A stretch of DNA of 15,913 bases. Source: Bisporella sp. PMI_857. Lineage: Eukaryota; Ascomycota; Leotiomycetes; Helotiales; Helotiaceae. Each line of letters starts with the position of its first letter. Within the stretch, counting starts at the first letter, position 1. The position numbers and the translations under genes are program-made. A model generated the notes under the pieces. The model was not told the DNA's origin and ran no database searches. It worked only from the letters and a program-made list of their open reading frames with translations. Positions 1 through 9,083 of the stretch are shown here, in pieces. The stretch is from NCBI GenBank assembly GCA_021307315.1, contig JAJSPD010000230.1, forward strand, positions 1-15,913, in the 5' to 3' direction.

Positions 1-3000
1 AAAGCTAAAAATATAAGTATTTCGAAGTTTCGAAAGTTTAAAAAAAAAGCGCTAAAATACAGTGTTTACAAACGAAAACTGTAATGTTTACTAACGAAAA
101 AAATGCTTATTAAATTTATAGTTAATAATAAGTAAATTCGCGACAAGATTTTTTATAACGTACACTATTAAAGCAGTTATAAAAAAAAAGAAATACTTAT
201 TACAAAATCTTTTAACAATACTTTTAGTATAAATACTATAAAAATGTAAAAAACCACTTTAAAATTTGCAAAAAAAAGCTATGTACTTTACAGTGTTAAA
301 CGAACTAATATAAAAAATAAGCGATTAATATTATTTATATGCCAGTTTAAAAAAAAAGATTCAGTTGTAGTTAAAAACAATATAAATAGCTAATTTAAAG
401 CAAAAGTTATTGTAAACAAAAACGTACTTACTATTACACGATTTATTTAAAAAAACGTTATTTGCTGCTATAACATTTTTGAAAAAATAGTCGTAAATAG
501 CGAAAAAGAATTCAAAAAAAGAAAATACTAAACTTGCTTAAAAAAAAAGTAAACAGAATTTAAGTTTTTGTATACTACACTGCAATTAATAAAATAATCG
601 AAAAAAAGCATAAATTTTTAAAAAACGTACTATTTAAGTTAAAAAAATGCTAAATTAATAATTTATTAACTGTTTTATTTGCGAAACGTACTATAGTTTA
701 CGAGTGTACAAAATATATACTGTTTTATATAATTTACGAACAAAAGTTTATTTTGTATATTAAATCGCGTTTTTTTATTTAGCAAAATTTTTTACAGAAA
801 AATTACGGACCGACTTAAGTTTATTAAGTTAAAAGCAAAGCAATTTTAAACAAAACAGAAAAATATCGAAAAATTTATATACAAAAAAATCGTTGCTGCT
901 AAAAAAAACTAAAAAACTTTTAATACTAAATACAAAATTAAAGCGAAACTGCTACAAAAAAACGATATTATATTTCGTTATAACTTTGTTAAAAAAATCG
1001 ATATATTTTCGAGCAAAAGGTTTAATTTCCGATAACTAAAACTATACTAAATATTTAGCGCTAATAATAATAAAAAGTATTATAAGTTTAAAAGTTTAAT
1101 TTTAACGAAACAGCGTTAAAAAAAACTTTTTTAAAAAGTGAATTTAAGTTATTTTTTAAAAAAAACGGTTATTTTTATTTACTAAAAAATAAAATAACAA
1201 AAAGCGAATTAAGTTTAAACTTAATTTTAAAAAGTTTAAAAATATTAAAAAGCAAAAAACGAAAAACAAGCAAATTGTTGTTCGACTACTTTATTTAACG
1301 AACGTACAAAAAAACTTATATATTTGTATAAATAATTCTAAAAAACTTTCGAGCTATTAAAAATTTAATATACTATTAGTTTAAAAACTCTTTTTTATAT
1401 AAAAAAAAAGTTTTAACCGACAATATAACGAGTTTTAAACCGAGTTGTCGACAACAGTTATTATTAACTATTATACATTTTGCTTACTAGTTTAACAGCG
1501 ATTATTTTTGCAGTTTTCTTATTTTTGCTTTTAGTAAGCTAAAACGCGCACAATTAAGTACTTTATTATTTAAGTAAAAACTGTAACTGTAATTTAAATA
1601 TTTATAAATGCAAAAAAAAAAAGTTTTGTAATTATTGCACCGATAAATAAAACGCAATTTTTAGAACTTTACAAAAAAAGTAAAAATAAAAAAAAGCAAG
1701 CTATTTTTAAATAAACTAATTAAAGTTAAACTGTTTTTAAAGTTACAAGTAAAAAAATTAAAGCAACTAAAAAAATACAGAAATTTTCAACTATTTTAAA
1801 AATAAGCAAAAAATTGTTAAAAAAAAACTAAGCAAAACACGTTCGTTAGTAAACTTTGAAGTTTAAAAAAAATTAGCTAAAGCAGCTATTTTTAGCTGTT
1901 TAACTTAATGTTAAACCGCGAAAATTAACAGTTTAAAAAAAACCTTTAAATTTTTGAATTTACTTTATAAGTTTTTAGCAAATTTACCAAGTTTTAATAA
2001 TTTACGATTTAGTGTTTAGTTTTAACAGTCCGATATTTAGTTTTAGCAATTTCAGTTTTAAAAGTGTTTATTTTGTAATGCTATTAATTAAGTTAGTAGC
2101 TTTAACAAAATAATATTAATTTTTTTTGTTAAAAAAAAACGACAAACAAAACGCTAAAAAAATATTTATTTACAACAAACTTAAACCGGTATTAGCTTAT
2201 TGTATTTCGGAAATAAAATCAAAAATTTACAAACAAGCAATTTTGACTATTTATAAGTAAACGATATATATAAGGCAAAAATTTGAATTTTTAATTTTGT
2301 TGCAATAAAAAAACACAACACGTTAAACATTTTAAAACTCGCTTATAATACGATACACTAAGCAAGCGCTTTAATAGTTAAATTTTCGCTTTTGCCGTTA
2401 AAAAACAGCGCGAAAGCATATTAATCAAAATAAACTGCTAATAAAAATTTTTATTAAATATAAAACAAATAGCTCGAAAAACATATAACGTAAACAGTGT
2501 TTTTCGACTTTACGTATTACAACTACGTTAAAAGTATATATCGATTTTGTTAGTTGTACAAATATTGTATTTTGTTGCTTTATTTTTAGTTTCGGAAAAT
2601 TGTTCGAAAAAAAAAAAATAACCGTGTTTATTGTTTTGCTCGAACTTTGACTATATTTTTAATTATATAGTTGTTAAAAGTTAAAAGAAAAAACTATAAG
2701 CAACCATTAGCAACAGTTAGCAATAAAAATAAAATAAAAAACCGTTTTACTTATAGTTTTTGCGTTACAGTTTTGCTAATGCAGCTTCGCTACAGTTATA
2801 CTTTATTTACTAACGTGTATAATATTCGAAAAAAAACGAAGCTGTTTTTAATATTAACGGTTAGCAATATAAACAAAAAGCAAAAAATGACTTAGCTTTG
2901 TTTTATATTAACAGCTATAAAGTTAAAAGAAAATTAAAAAATTAAAAAAGCTTCGAAATTCGAAATAAAAGCGTAATTCAAAAGTAAAAACGAAAACCGA

Positions 3001-3700
3001 TTTAATAATTAATTTACGCAACGTTAATATATTAAAAAACATATAAAAAAATCATTTTTATATTTTTATATTTAAAATGCTTATTTGCTTTTATTATTGA
3101 AAAATAAAGTTCGAAGCATAAAAAATTCGTATAAAAAGTTCGGTAAAAAAAAAAATCGATTTGAAAATAAACAGTTAGCATTTAGTTTTCGCAAAAAAAT
3201 CTAAACAACTAAAAGTTAAATAAAGAATTAATTAAATCTTCGAAATACTTTTTTAAAAAAAAATCGAGATTTCGGAAAGTCGTTTTATTGTTGTTGTTAT
3301 AAAGTTGTAAATTAAAAAAGTATAAAAAAAAGTTGTAACAAAGTCGATATTTTATTGCTAGTTAAGCAAGTTAATATTTACTATCGAAACTATAAAGTAA
3401 GTCACGTAATACAACGAAAATATATAGCGCAAAAGTCTGAAAAAAAAAACTCGATTTAACTAATTGTAAACTTTTATTACTTTAGTACTCGCAGCGAATA
3501 CATATAAAAAAAAACGAATATAGTAAAATTGATTTCCTTTTTTTGCTGTATTATTACGTAAAGTGTTATGTAATTTAAAAAGTATAAGTTGTATATAAGC
3601 TTTGCTTTCGATGTAAAAGCACAGCACTATTATTTAACAAATACAATCATTTTTCTACTTTTATATATTAATCTTTTATAAGCTATTGACGTTTATTTGT
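1..3700. repeat. AT-rich, RIP-degraded block without intact genes
   Basis: The stretch is dominated by A/T runs and TpA steps. CpG (in words such as tcg, acg, gcg) is still frequent while CpA and TpG are scarce. No frame stays open for more than about 75 codons, and none reads as a known protein with confidence. This is what RIP does to repeated DNA in Pezizomycotina. The composition changes sharply near 3700. I infer one or more dead transposons but cannot assign a family. A 74-codon open stretch at 2671-2895 is Lys/Asn-rich by composition, and I do not call it a gene. Confidence 0.7.
2395..2545 (+). pseudogene. Possible HTH (psq/CENP-B type) remnant of a DNA transposase
   Basis: In one + frame this reads as an acidic/basic lead-in (KKQRESILIKIN), then two stops, then NIKQIARKTYNVN followed by FRLYVLQLR. 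The spacing resembles the helix-turn-helix at the N-terminus of fungal pogo/Tc1-type transposases, whose pattern is roughly 'ArgxxAxxTyrxVal...ThrLeuxxArg'. About 120 codons further on, near 2812-2850, the frame contains VYNIRKK, where such transposases have a Tyr-Asn-Met-Asp-Glu-like motif. The match is weak and AT-rich sequence gives many chance Asn/Lys/Ile words. No catalytic DDE triad was found. Treat it as a hint about the origin of the block, not an established gene. Confidence 0.25.
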
Positions 3701-3985
3701 TATATAGAGCTTAGGCTCGCCGGTGTTCTCCCAAGTATGCTACGGATACCGATACCACGCTTACAGGTTTTGAGCTAGATCCTGTTGCTGTTCTTGCTTT
3801 CCAGCATGTTCCTCTCTACAATACTTAAAGTGCAGCACGAAAGTTATAGCGTGAAATTAAAAAGCTGACGATTAAAGTATAAAAAGTTTCAAAGCCGATA
3901 CGAAAAAAAAGTCGAAGTCGCTTATATAAAAAGCCTGCTTTCCTTTCTACAGTTGTTTTTTATGTTTTTGTATCTTTCGTAGGTA
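3700..3985. other. Transition from RIPped DNA to ordinary composition; no gene seen
   Basis: The sequence switches at about 3705 from A/T runs to mixed sequence (gctcgccggtgttctccc and following), then becomes moderately AT-rich again from about 3840. It may contain the end of a repeat, but I found no partner copy within the window and no terminal repeat. No open frame here is convincing. Confidence 0.4.
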
Positions 3986-3986
3986 G

Positions 3987-4172
3987 ACTTATAAAGCAAT
4001 TACTATCAGCTTATTGTCCGCACTCTTATATGCCTCTATTCTAGCCGGTGATTTTTTGCGTCGTTACACGGCTAAAAACGCTGCAAGAACCGCGGGCTGG
4101 CTTAAAGTTGCCGAGCGAAAAGTAATAAAAAAAACAGCTATCGGTTCATTTTTGGGAACATTGTATGTGTAA
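3987..4172 (+). CDS. Short open frame, possible 3' part of an exon, unknown function
   Basis: After a TAG at 3984-3986, 61 codons stay open until TAA at 4170-4172. They read as a hydrophobic stretch (AITISLLSALLYASILAG) followed by a basic segment (FLRRYTAKNAARTAG, then WLKVAERKVIKK). There is no ATG near the beginning. A GTATGT donor-like word begins at 4163, and TTTCAG occurs at 4257-4262. Splicing out 4163-4262 (100 nt) would continue in phase into the open frame that starts at 4263, the frame that later carries the BTB-like core. That continuation hits a stop at 4351. I do not recognise a family. It could be an exon of a decayed gene or a chance open frame; the splice-phase agreement is suggestive only. 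Confidence 0.25.
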   Translation, partial: TYKAITISLLSALLYASILAGDFLRRYTAKNAARTAGWLKVAERKVIKKTAIGSFLGTLYV

Positions 4173-4262
4173 TATATGTTTCTAGTTTATATTATCGCTT
4201 AACAAGTAATTCGGTATAAATAACTCAAATGAGAAGTGCGAGACTTTCTGTCTATGTTTCAG

Positions 4263-4857
4263 TAGCAGAATCACTATGCCAAGGCTTTGTACATGGAAGG
4301 ATAAGCACTTGAAAGATGGAGATAAATTACAATGGCATCGGAACCACAGCTGATATTATTGTAGCCTAAGTGTTACGGAGCAGCTCGCACATTCCACGAG
4401 AGCCCGTTTCTAGTTCATGAGAGCTAGAGCAACGTATGCGGCACTTGCGTGTATTTTTACTTCCAGAACTAGAGATCAAGTCAGGTAGGATAGCCTAGGA
4501 AAGCGGGTCGCACGCTTAAGAGCACGTTAGGACCCAGTTTTCCGTGACACTAAGTTTATACAGCTTAAATACTCAGACATAACGATGTATTTCGGCGGGC
4601 CAAAGATCCCTTTTTCAGCACACCGGTTGGTTCTAAGTATATGCTACCTGTACTTTGACAATGCATCAGAAAGCGATTTCAAAGAAGTGATGACAAGATA
4701 GTTTACAACCCGAAAAAGTATATAGCCCACATGCTCTTTAGTGGGTGCTTCTGCTGACTTAAGATCTAAGTTTGGTTTACGAGCCGCGGCGCTTTCAGAC
4801 GGTCTAAGAGAAGCATTCAACGAAGGAAGTAAATTAGGCTACTTCCTAAGCGCTTAG
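4263..4857 (+). pseudogene. Degenerate BTB/POZ-domain protein
   Basis: One + frame contains YSDITMYFGG, then AHRLVL, then YFDNASESDFKE (4567-4698). This is the order and spacing of a BTB/POZ core: the 'SDxTxxxGG' strand, the 'HxxVLxxxSxYF' helix and the 'xxSxFKE' segment. BTB domains mediate dimerisation and, in many proteins, binding to cullin-3 ubiquitin ligases. A second open piece, 4726-4854, reads ADLRSKFGLRAAAL and onward, which resembles the alpha-helical end of a BTB fold. Stops interrupt the frame at 4351, 4411, 4486, 4528, 4699, 4723 and 4855. Each (TGA or TAG) could arise by a single C-to-T or G-to-A transition, consistent with RIP. Start and end are uncertain. The domain assignment rests on motif recognition by eye. 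Confidence 0.45.
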
Positions 4858-5140
4858 TGGGGTTAAGGGAAAAAAGAACTCGCGGAGCGGAGAGGGGAGT
4901 ATATTTATGGCAGTAGCTATGTCTACAAACGAGTTAGTAGGCTATCATGTTTAATTCTATTCCATTTCACCATCGGCTGCATAGCCCAGAGGGTAGTAAT
5001 TCTTAAAAAGCCCTCCGAAACTGGAAATACTATAGGATTTAGCGTATAGGCATGAATATCCAGATCTAACTTGAAAAAGAAGCGTAGTCGTAAAACTTGG
5101 AGAAGTTTATCTTTTCCTAAAATTTTCGTAAAGAAAGTGA

Positions 5141-5431
5141 CACAGCACCCGCTGTGCATCTACATATACAGTGGGCAACGGTGGTATAATACCTGAGAAT
5201 CAAAAGCTAAAGAAGAGAGAGCAACTCGGGTGGAGCGGGATCTATATACTGAGGAGCTCTGGGAGCTCGCCTAAAGTAAGTCACGTGTTCTTCAGGGACG
5301 GGACGGACGTGACAGAGAGATGTATGAACTTTAGGCACCAGCACACAGGCAAAGCGCATTGCGATCCTAAATGGGACACCGACGCAGGAAACTTATGCGA
5401 GGGGCGTTCTTTGCGGCCCCAAGAATGTTAA
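5141..5431 (+). CDS. Uncharacterised cysteine-containing open frame, probably partial or decayed
   Basis: Between TGA at 5138-5140 and TAA at 5429-5431 one frame is open for 96 codons. The first in-frame ATG (5324) comes late, so this is not a complete eukaryotic ORF. The C-terminal half is notable: VFFRDGTDVTERCMNF, then HTGKAHCDPKWDTDAGNLC, with Cys spaced about 14-17 apart and one more Cys before the stop. In the same frame, past that stop, the reading continues with several more stops and further cysteines (QCYGCAEEE near 5540). It could be an exon of a cysteine-containing protein damaged by point mutation. Stop density over the wider 4907-5690 frame is about what chance would give, so confidence is low. 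I do not recognise a family. Confidence 0.25.
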   Translation, partial: HSTRCASTYTVGNGGIIPENQKLKKREQLGWSGIYILRSSGSSPKVSHVFFRDGTDVTERCMNFRHQHTGKAHCDPKWDTDAGNLCEGRSLRPQEC

Positions 5432-5689
5432 TGCATAGCCGGATGACAGGAGTGTGCTAGTTTACCGGTCAGATATAACGGGCAGGCTTCTACAGAGCAA
5501 GCAATGCAAGAACAATAACTGGTGTCATTTCGCCAGTGTTATGGTTGCGCTGAGGAGGAGCTTCTCGTTAAAGTTCGCCAAGAATCTGATAGTTGGAAAG
5601 TCCATGCAACATTTCGGGCATGATCCACATTCGGAACAGGAAATTTGCCCACCCAGCTACTGCTGTGACTTATTTTGATTATCTTGCTT

Positions 5690-6358
5690 TGTGTGAGGCT
5701 GCGATAGGGTATCGCCACGCCAGGTGGGCTTCCAGCTTTGCGGTGCCCAGCTTGGTATGGTTAGCCTTGCGGGTTTTCATCGATATTGGAGGTGGTCACG
5801 CCAAAGCTGAGAATAGAATTTTAGCAAATTAAATTCCAAACTGAGCTGCGGCAATTCTGTCCCAGAGCGCGTTACAATTTCGACTCACTGATTTAAATTT
5901 AAGAGGATTTTAAAATTATATGCGTGGTCGCTTTAGCTCATGACACTGAGGATGCAAGTTAAGTAGTCATCAATATTATAAGTGCAAATATAATAGATTG
6001 GTTATAAAGAGAGGTGGTGAAACAGACTGTATATGGCTACCTCAAACCCTCACTTTCCATAAAAGATAGGACTTTGTTCCTATACCTTTGCTCACCCTGC
6101 CTGGCAATATCTAGCTGGCTCCCAATATATATGCTTGCTGATGAAGTAAATACGTAACAAACAAAGTATATTCATTCCTAAAATTTCCCAATCAAAACCT
6201 ACCAAAAGAGTGTACCCCTATAGCCGGCCTCCGCCTACTCCAGAATCCCGTACAATATCTCTGCGACTCATGAAGGATCCATTCACTATATCTACACTCA
6301 ACATGGACCCATTCCATAGCAGTCTACACCCATCAAAGTCAGCACAGCCCTGAAATTC
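5690..6358. other. Gene-poor stretch; downstream region of the secreted-protein gene
   Basis: This lies 3' of the minus-strand gene that ends at 6359. Composition is ordinary, getting more AT-rich around 5880-6010. No convincing frame, tRNA or repeat was seen. The 3' UTR of the secreted-protein gene should lie in the upper part, but I cannot place a polyadenylation site reliably. Confidence 0.4.
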
Positions 6359-6845
6359 TTATTTCGAGCAAAACTCACTCTGCACATATGCCGCGGCAAT
6401 GAAGTCACTGGTTGACAAATAGAACCACAAGCTGTAAATTTTATCAGTCCAAGTCCCTCCCAACCATTATCTGTCGCAGAAATCCACTCCATACAATCCA
6501 CCATCTTCATACACTTCGCTCACTGCATAAGTAAAATATTAAAATTAAAACATACCTGGTGCTTCCCACAATATCCCCCCAAGTATAGCAACGAACGGTC
6601 ACACTTGCTCCAAGCGCAAAGCGACCGGTTACAGGGCATGTATTAGTACTGGCTCTCGCACAGCTTTGGCGCGGTGCATTGGCAGTCGTTACCGCGCAGG
6701 TTACACTGGCGCGCTCATCCAAGAGAATAGGGGCGGGATCCGCATCTGGGATCGGTACTGGAGCGGGGATTGGATCCGCGATGGGAGTTGCGAGGATGGC
6801 GATTGATAGGAGGGAAAGGAGGAAGGTTGCAAATATGAACTTCAT
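6359..6845 (-). CDS. Small secreted protein with SH3b-like domain (two exons)
   Basis: Exon 1 is 6845-6556, exon 2 is 6431-6359; together they encode 120 residues. Residues 1-19 are a clear signal peptide (MKFIFATFLLSLLSIAILA). Residues 20-42 form a Pro/Asp/Ala-rich pro-region ending in DER at 43-45, a plausible processing site. The mature part has Cys at 50, 62, 70, 86 and 118. It reads SVTCAV, a CARASTNTCPVTGRF stretch, ALGASVTVRCYTWGD, and, across the splice junction, LWFYLSTSDFIAAAYV. That is the layout of bacterial-type SH3 (SH3b/SH3_3) domains in small secreted ascomycete proteins: a 'Cys-Pro-x-x-Gly' turn, 'Gly-x-x-Val-x-Val-x-Cys-Tyr', a Trp, then a terminal 'Phe-Ile-x-Ala-Ala-Tyr-Val'. 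SH3b domains often bind peptidoglycan or cell-wall ligands; here the role (effector, antimicrobial or wall-associated) is unknown. The ATG at 6845 is the natural start because it directly opens the signal peptide. A TATATTA word lies about 32 nt upstream. No stops interrupt the spliced frame, so the gene looks intact. Confidence 0.75.
6432..6555 (-). other. Spliceosomal intron of the secreted-protein gene (124 nt)
   Basis: The donor is AG|GTATGT, with the GT at 6555-6554. The acceptor is TTTACAG, ending at 6432. A perfect fungal branch-site word CTGAT lies about 12 nt before the acceptor. The intron leaves exon 1 in phase 2, and exon 2 supplies the third base, restoring a frame that ends in the expected Ala-Ala-Tyr-Val segment. 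The nearer CAG at 6525-6523 would make a 33-nt intron and lead straight to a TGA, so I rejected it. Confidence 0.75.
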
Positions 6846-6899
6846 TTCGTTGCGCTTGTATTGAGGTTAGACTAGTTAATATATGATAGCTTCAGAGTT

Positions 6900-8487
6900 T
6901 GAGCCAAAAGCTTTAATTGTGCGGAGTTCTGGTACAGATTCGATACGGAAGATGGAACTGAGCTTGATATTTATATTTCTCAACGCCACGCTTTCCCTCA
7001 TCCTTCAGCTCATTTCAGCCAACCTTTAAGTCACGAATCTCTGAAATCGGGTTGTCACATATATTTTATAGTAAGCACGGATAAACTCTGCCCGCCAGCT
7101 GAATTTCAGAGGCTAGGGGATAGAAGCATTCACGCCCGGTCGTCCAAATCAAGAGGGCGGCAACTGAAATGGAAGTCCATTCCCAGCAAAATGTCACTAT
7201 GGAGTCGGACTAGATTGCCAAGATAAAGCCTTAGATGGAGTCTTGGAGGCGATGCAGTCATGAGACGATTCAAAGTTGATTTATTAAGATCTTGGCAGGA
7301 ATGTACTTCACCTAGCTTTTGAGCCTTATTGGGCATTTTATGTTAAAAGGATAGACCCCCGAAGGTGTGCATTAAGAAAAGGACAAAAATGTGAAAGTTG
7401 CCAAGACGTAGCTTGCATCTGTTATCAAGGCAATATTCAGCTATTGAAAAATTTAAACTTGGAGTTACTGCGGCTGTGAAGTGGGCCTCTTTCCTAAAAG
7501 GGCATTTTACAATTCATGCTTGAAAAAACAATGCTACTTCTTAGTTTTAGGTTATAAATCTAGAATGAATGACTTACATGTAGGATGACCACGTGCTTTA
7601 GGAAAGACTTTTTGGGGGAGGGTAGGGGGGAACGGATCCAAGTTAAAGCCAATATTAAAGCTGTTAGCACTTTTGTGGGATGGGAAAGTAATATTTTGTT
7701 CTAGTTCGTCGAAAATATGGGTAGGATTGCAAACTTTCCGAATAAACGTTGTTTAGCAGGATGTATATCGCAGTGATAATCAGAAGAGTCCGGTTCCCGG
7801 CGTTTGGAGCATATTTCAAAAAATCATAGTATTGCACTTCTGAGCAAGTTTGCTATTCTTATTCTCGTATTTCACCGAATATGGAGAGCGAATATTTCTA
7901 AAATTTTAACACTACAAAGAAACTCGCCATGCATTTAGCCAACCTCGGCACTATTAAGCCTTATATTCGGTCTGTGGTCTATAGTATCAAGGTATAAGTT
8001 CTAAGCAATATGGTTGTAGTTTCCCAGATTACAGTTAAGCCTAAAATTTGTCCGACACGTATTCCGTGACTAGCGCTGTATGGAATTAGATTGCGGATTT
8101 TATTTGACGCGGTATGGTACTTGGAGGTGAAGTGCGCTGGTTGCCATTTAGTCACCAGTAATATATATTGTTGATTGCTTGATCTTTTCTTTATTTACTT
8201 ATCTTCGCGTTTTGAAAGTAATACAAAAGCTAGAACGAGGCAGCATATCAGACTTTTGCTATCGAAAGGATCCCATATCTTAGCATTACTTTAAAGAATA
8301 GATTCCGAGATAGCGATTTTATTTTCTATTATCGATTCTATTTCTTGCAATGGCTGTTGAAAATCCATGCAAGAGTTGGTGCGACCGTGTTGAGTGAATC
8401 TATCAATAGTCAAAGTAAAACTGTTCGTCGAGAACACATAATCTTAAACTTACCTTTATATTGTTGCCGCCGAAGGGATCGATATTC
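6900..8487. other. Intergenic DNA of ordinary composition; nothing identified
   Basis: I found no frame, RNA gene, terminal repeat or tandem repeat that I can support over this 1.6 kb. Open frames here, such as 7336-7130 on the minus strand, carry no recognisable motif and look like chance openings. The part nearest 6900 presumably includes the promoter of the minus-strand secreted-protein gene. A G-rich run lies at about 7612-7631. Confidence 0.5.
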
Positions 8488-8495
8488 GGTCTTTC
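8488..8495 (+). repeat. Left 8-bp target-site duplication of the hAT element
   Basis: GGTCTTTC immediately precedes the left terminal inverted repeat and is repeated exactly at 8741-8748. Confidence 0.85.
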
Positions 8496-8740
8496 CAGTG
8501 TAGCCAGTAGTACGTACGGCTGTACCAAAGCTCGGGCCATACGGCTAATGGCCGTACTGCATAAGCGCCAAGAGAAATTTCTACAGGGATATTTTTTTGT
8601 GTATTCCGTACGATATTTTAAAAATACAGCCAGTATACGGCCACACGGCCTGTACCTACCCCCGTAAAAATACAGACATTTTTTATTACTAATCAAACCG
8701 TACTGTATTTCTCCTCGAGACTGTACTGTTGGCTACACTG
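8496..8740. mobile_element. Non-autonomous hAT-type miniature element (MITE), 245 bp
   Basis: The ends are inverted: CAGTGTAGCC at the left (8496) and GGCTACACTG at the right (ending 8740). The inner part of the TIR is also similar (AGTAGTAC versus AACAGTAC). The element is flanked by a perfect 8-bp direct repeat, GGTCTTTC. Eight-bp duplications and termini beginning CAG/TG are hallmarks of the hAT superfamily. It has no coding capacity. The 5-mer TACGG or its complement CCGTA occurs seven times (8515, 8540, 8552, 8606, 8636, 8662, 8698), like the subterminal transposase-binding repeats of hAT elements. Open frames on both strands across it are by-products of the repeat. Confidence 0.85.
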
Positions 8741-8748
8741 GGTCTTTC
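8741..8748 (+). repeat. Right 8-bp target-site duplication of the hAT element
   Basis: GGTCTTTC immediately follows the right terminal inverted repeat. An undamaged duplication suggests a fairly recent insertion. Confidence 0.85.
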
Positions 8749-8758
8749 CCACGGACTT

Positions 8759-8946
8759 ATTGTCACGTCCCGTGCCCCCAAGCACACGTGGCCTATATTA
8801 GCCGAGCTCTCAGAGCGCCTCATTTATATCTATATATACTAGGGATCCCGAGTTGCGTGAAACCCGTACTAAACTAAAAAGCTTGCTTTATATGGGGGCT
8901 AGCCCCCAAACCCCCGATCCTCGCTGCGCTCGAATATTTTTTTTTA
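8759..8946 (+). repeat. LTR-like fragment with GC palindrome (uncertain)
   Basis: The segment begins with TGTCACGTCCCGTGCCCCC, then AGCACACGTGG, and later a TATA-rich stretch (tatatctatatata) near 8827-8840. A start with TGTCA followed by GTGCC, then a TATA box, resembles the LTR seen at 10292 in layout, though not in detailed sequence. A perfect palindrome GGGGGCTAGCCCCC lies at 8894-8907, followed by AAACCCCC and a GCTGCGCTCG word. I see no matching second copy, so an LTR origin is a guess. Confidence 0.25.
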
Positions 8947-9041
8947 AAAAAAGTTTATAAAAAACAAACTTTTAAACTTTGCTACGTTTAAAACTTATAA
9001 AAAGTTGTTAAAATTTAAAATTAAAGTAATTAATAAAATTA

Positions 9042-9083
9042 ACGTAGTCCACAAGCGAACTGACCACACAAGCGAATTGACCA
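9042..9083 (+). repeat. Left TIR of the outer element (two 17-bp units)
   Basis: The two tandem 17-mers are at 9050-9066 and 9067-9083; they differ at one base (aactg versus aattg). Preceded by ACGTAGTC and the TA target. Confidence 0.8.

Noticed and set aside
1..3700. Tandem repeats, centromere or mitochondrial DNA as explanation for the AT-rich block
   Set aside because: No periodicity seen by eye and no mitochondrial genes; the same composition occurs in the identified retrotransposon interior, so RIP explains it better.
4923..5159. 78-residue minus-strand open frame
   Set aside because: No motif, ordinary chance length at this composition, and antisense to possible coding remnants.
5454..5832. 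Two overlapping + strand open frames (5454-5678 and 5593-5832)
   Set aside because: No motif and no consistent relation to the upstream frame. The first has no ATG at its opening and the second begins inside it in another frame.
6298..6510. 70-residue minus-strand frame downstream of the secreted-protein exon
   Set aside because: It overlaps the intron and exon 2 in the wrong frame; the spliced model explains the region better.
6523..6555. 33-nt intron alternative in the secreted-protein gene
   Set aside because: Too short for a usual fungal intron, and it leads to an immediate in-frame TGA.
6679..6864. + strand open frame opposite the secreted-protein gene
   Set aside because: Antisense shadow of exon 1, rich in Gly/Ala because of the Pro/Asp codons on the other strand.
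7130..7336. 68-residue minus-strand open frame
   Set aside because: Starts with ATG but has no signal, domain or splice context.
8403..8696. Open frames on both strands across the hAT MITE
   Set aside because: They coincide with the inverted-repeat element and carry no motif. The minus frame runs through the TIR into flanking DNA.
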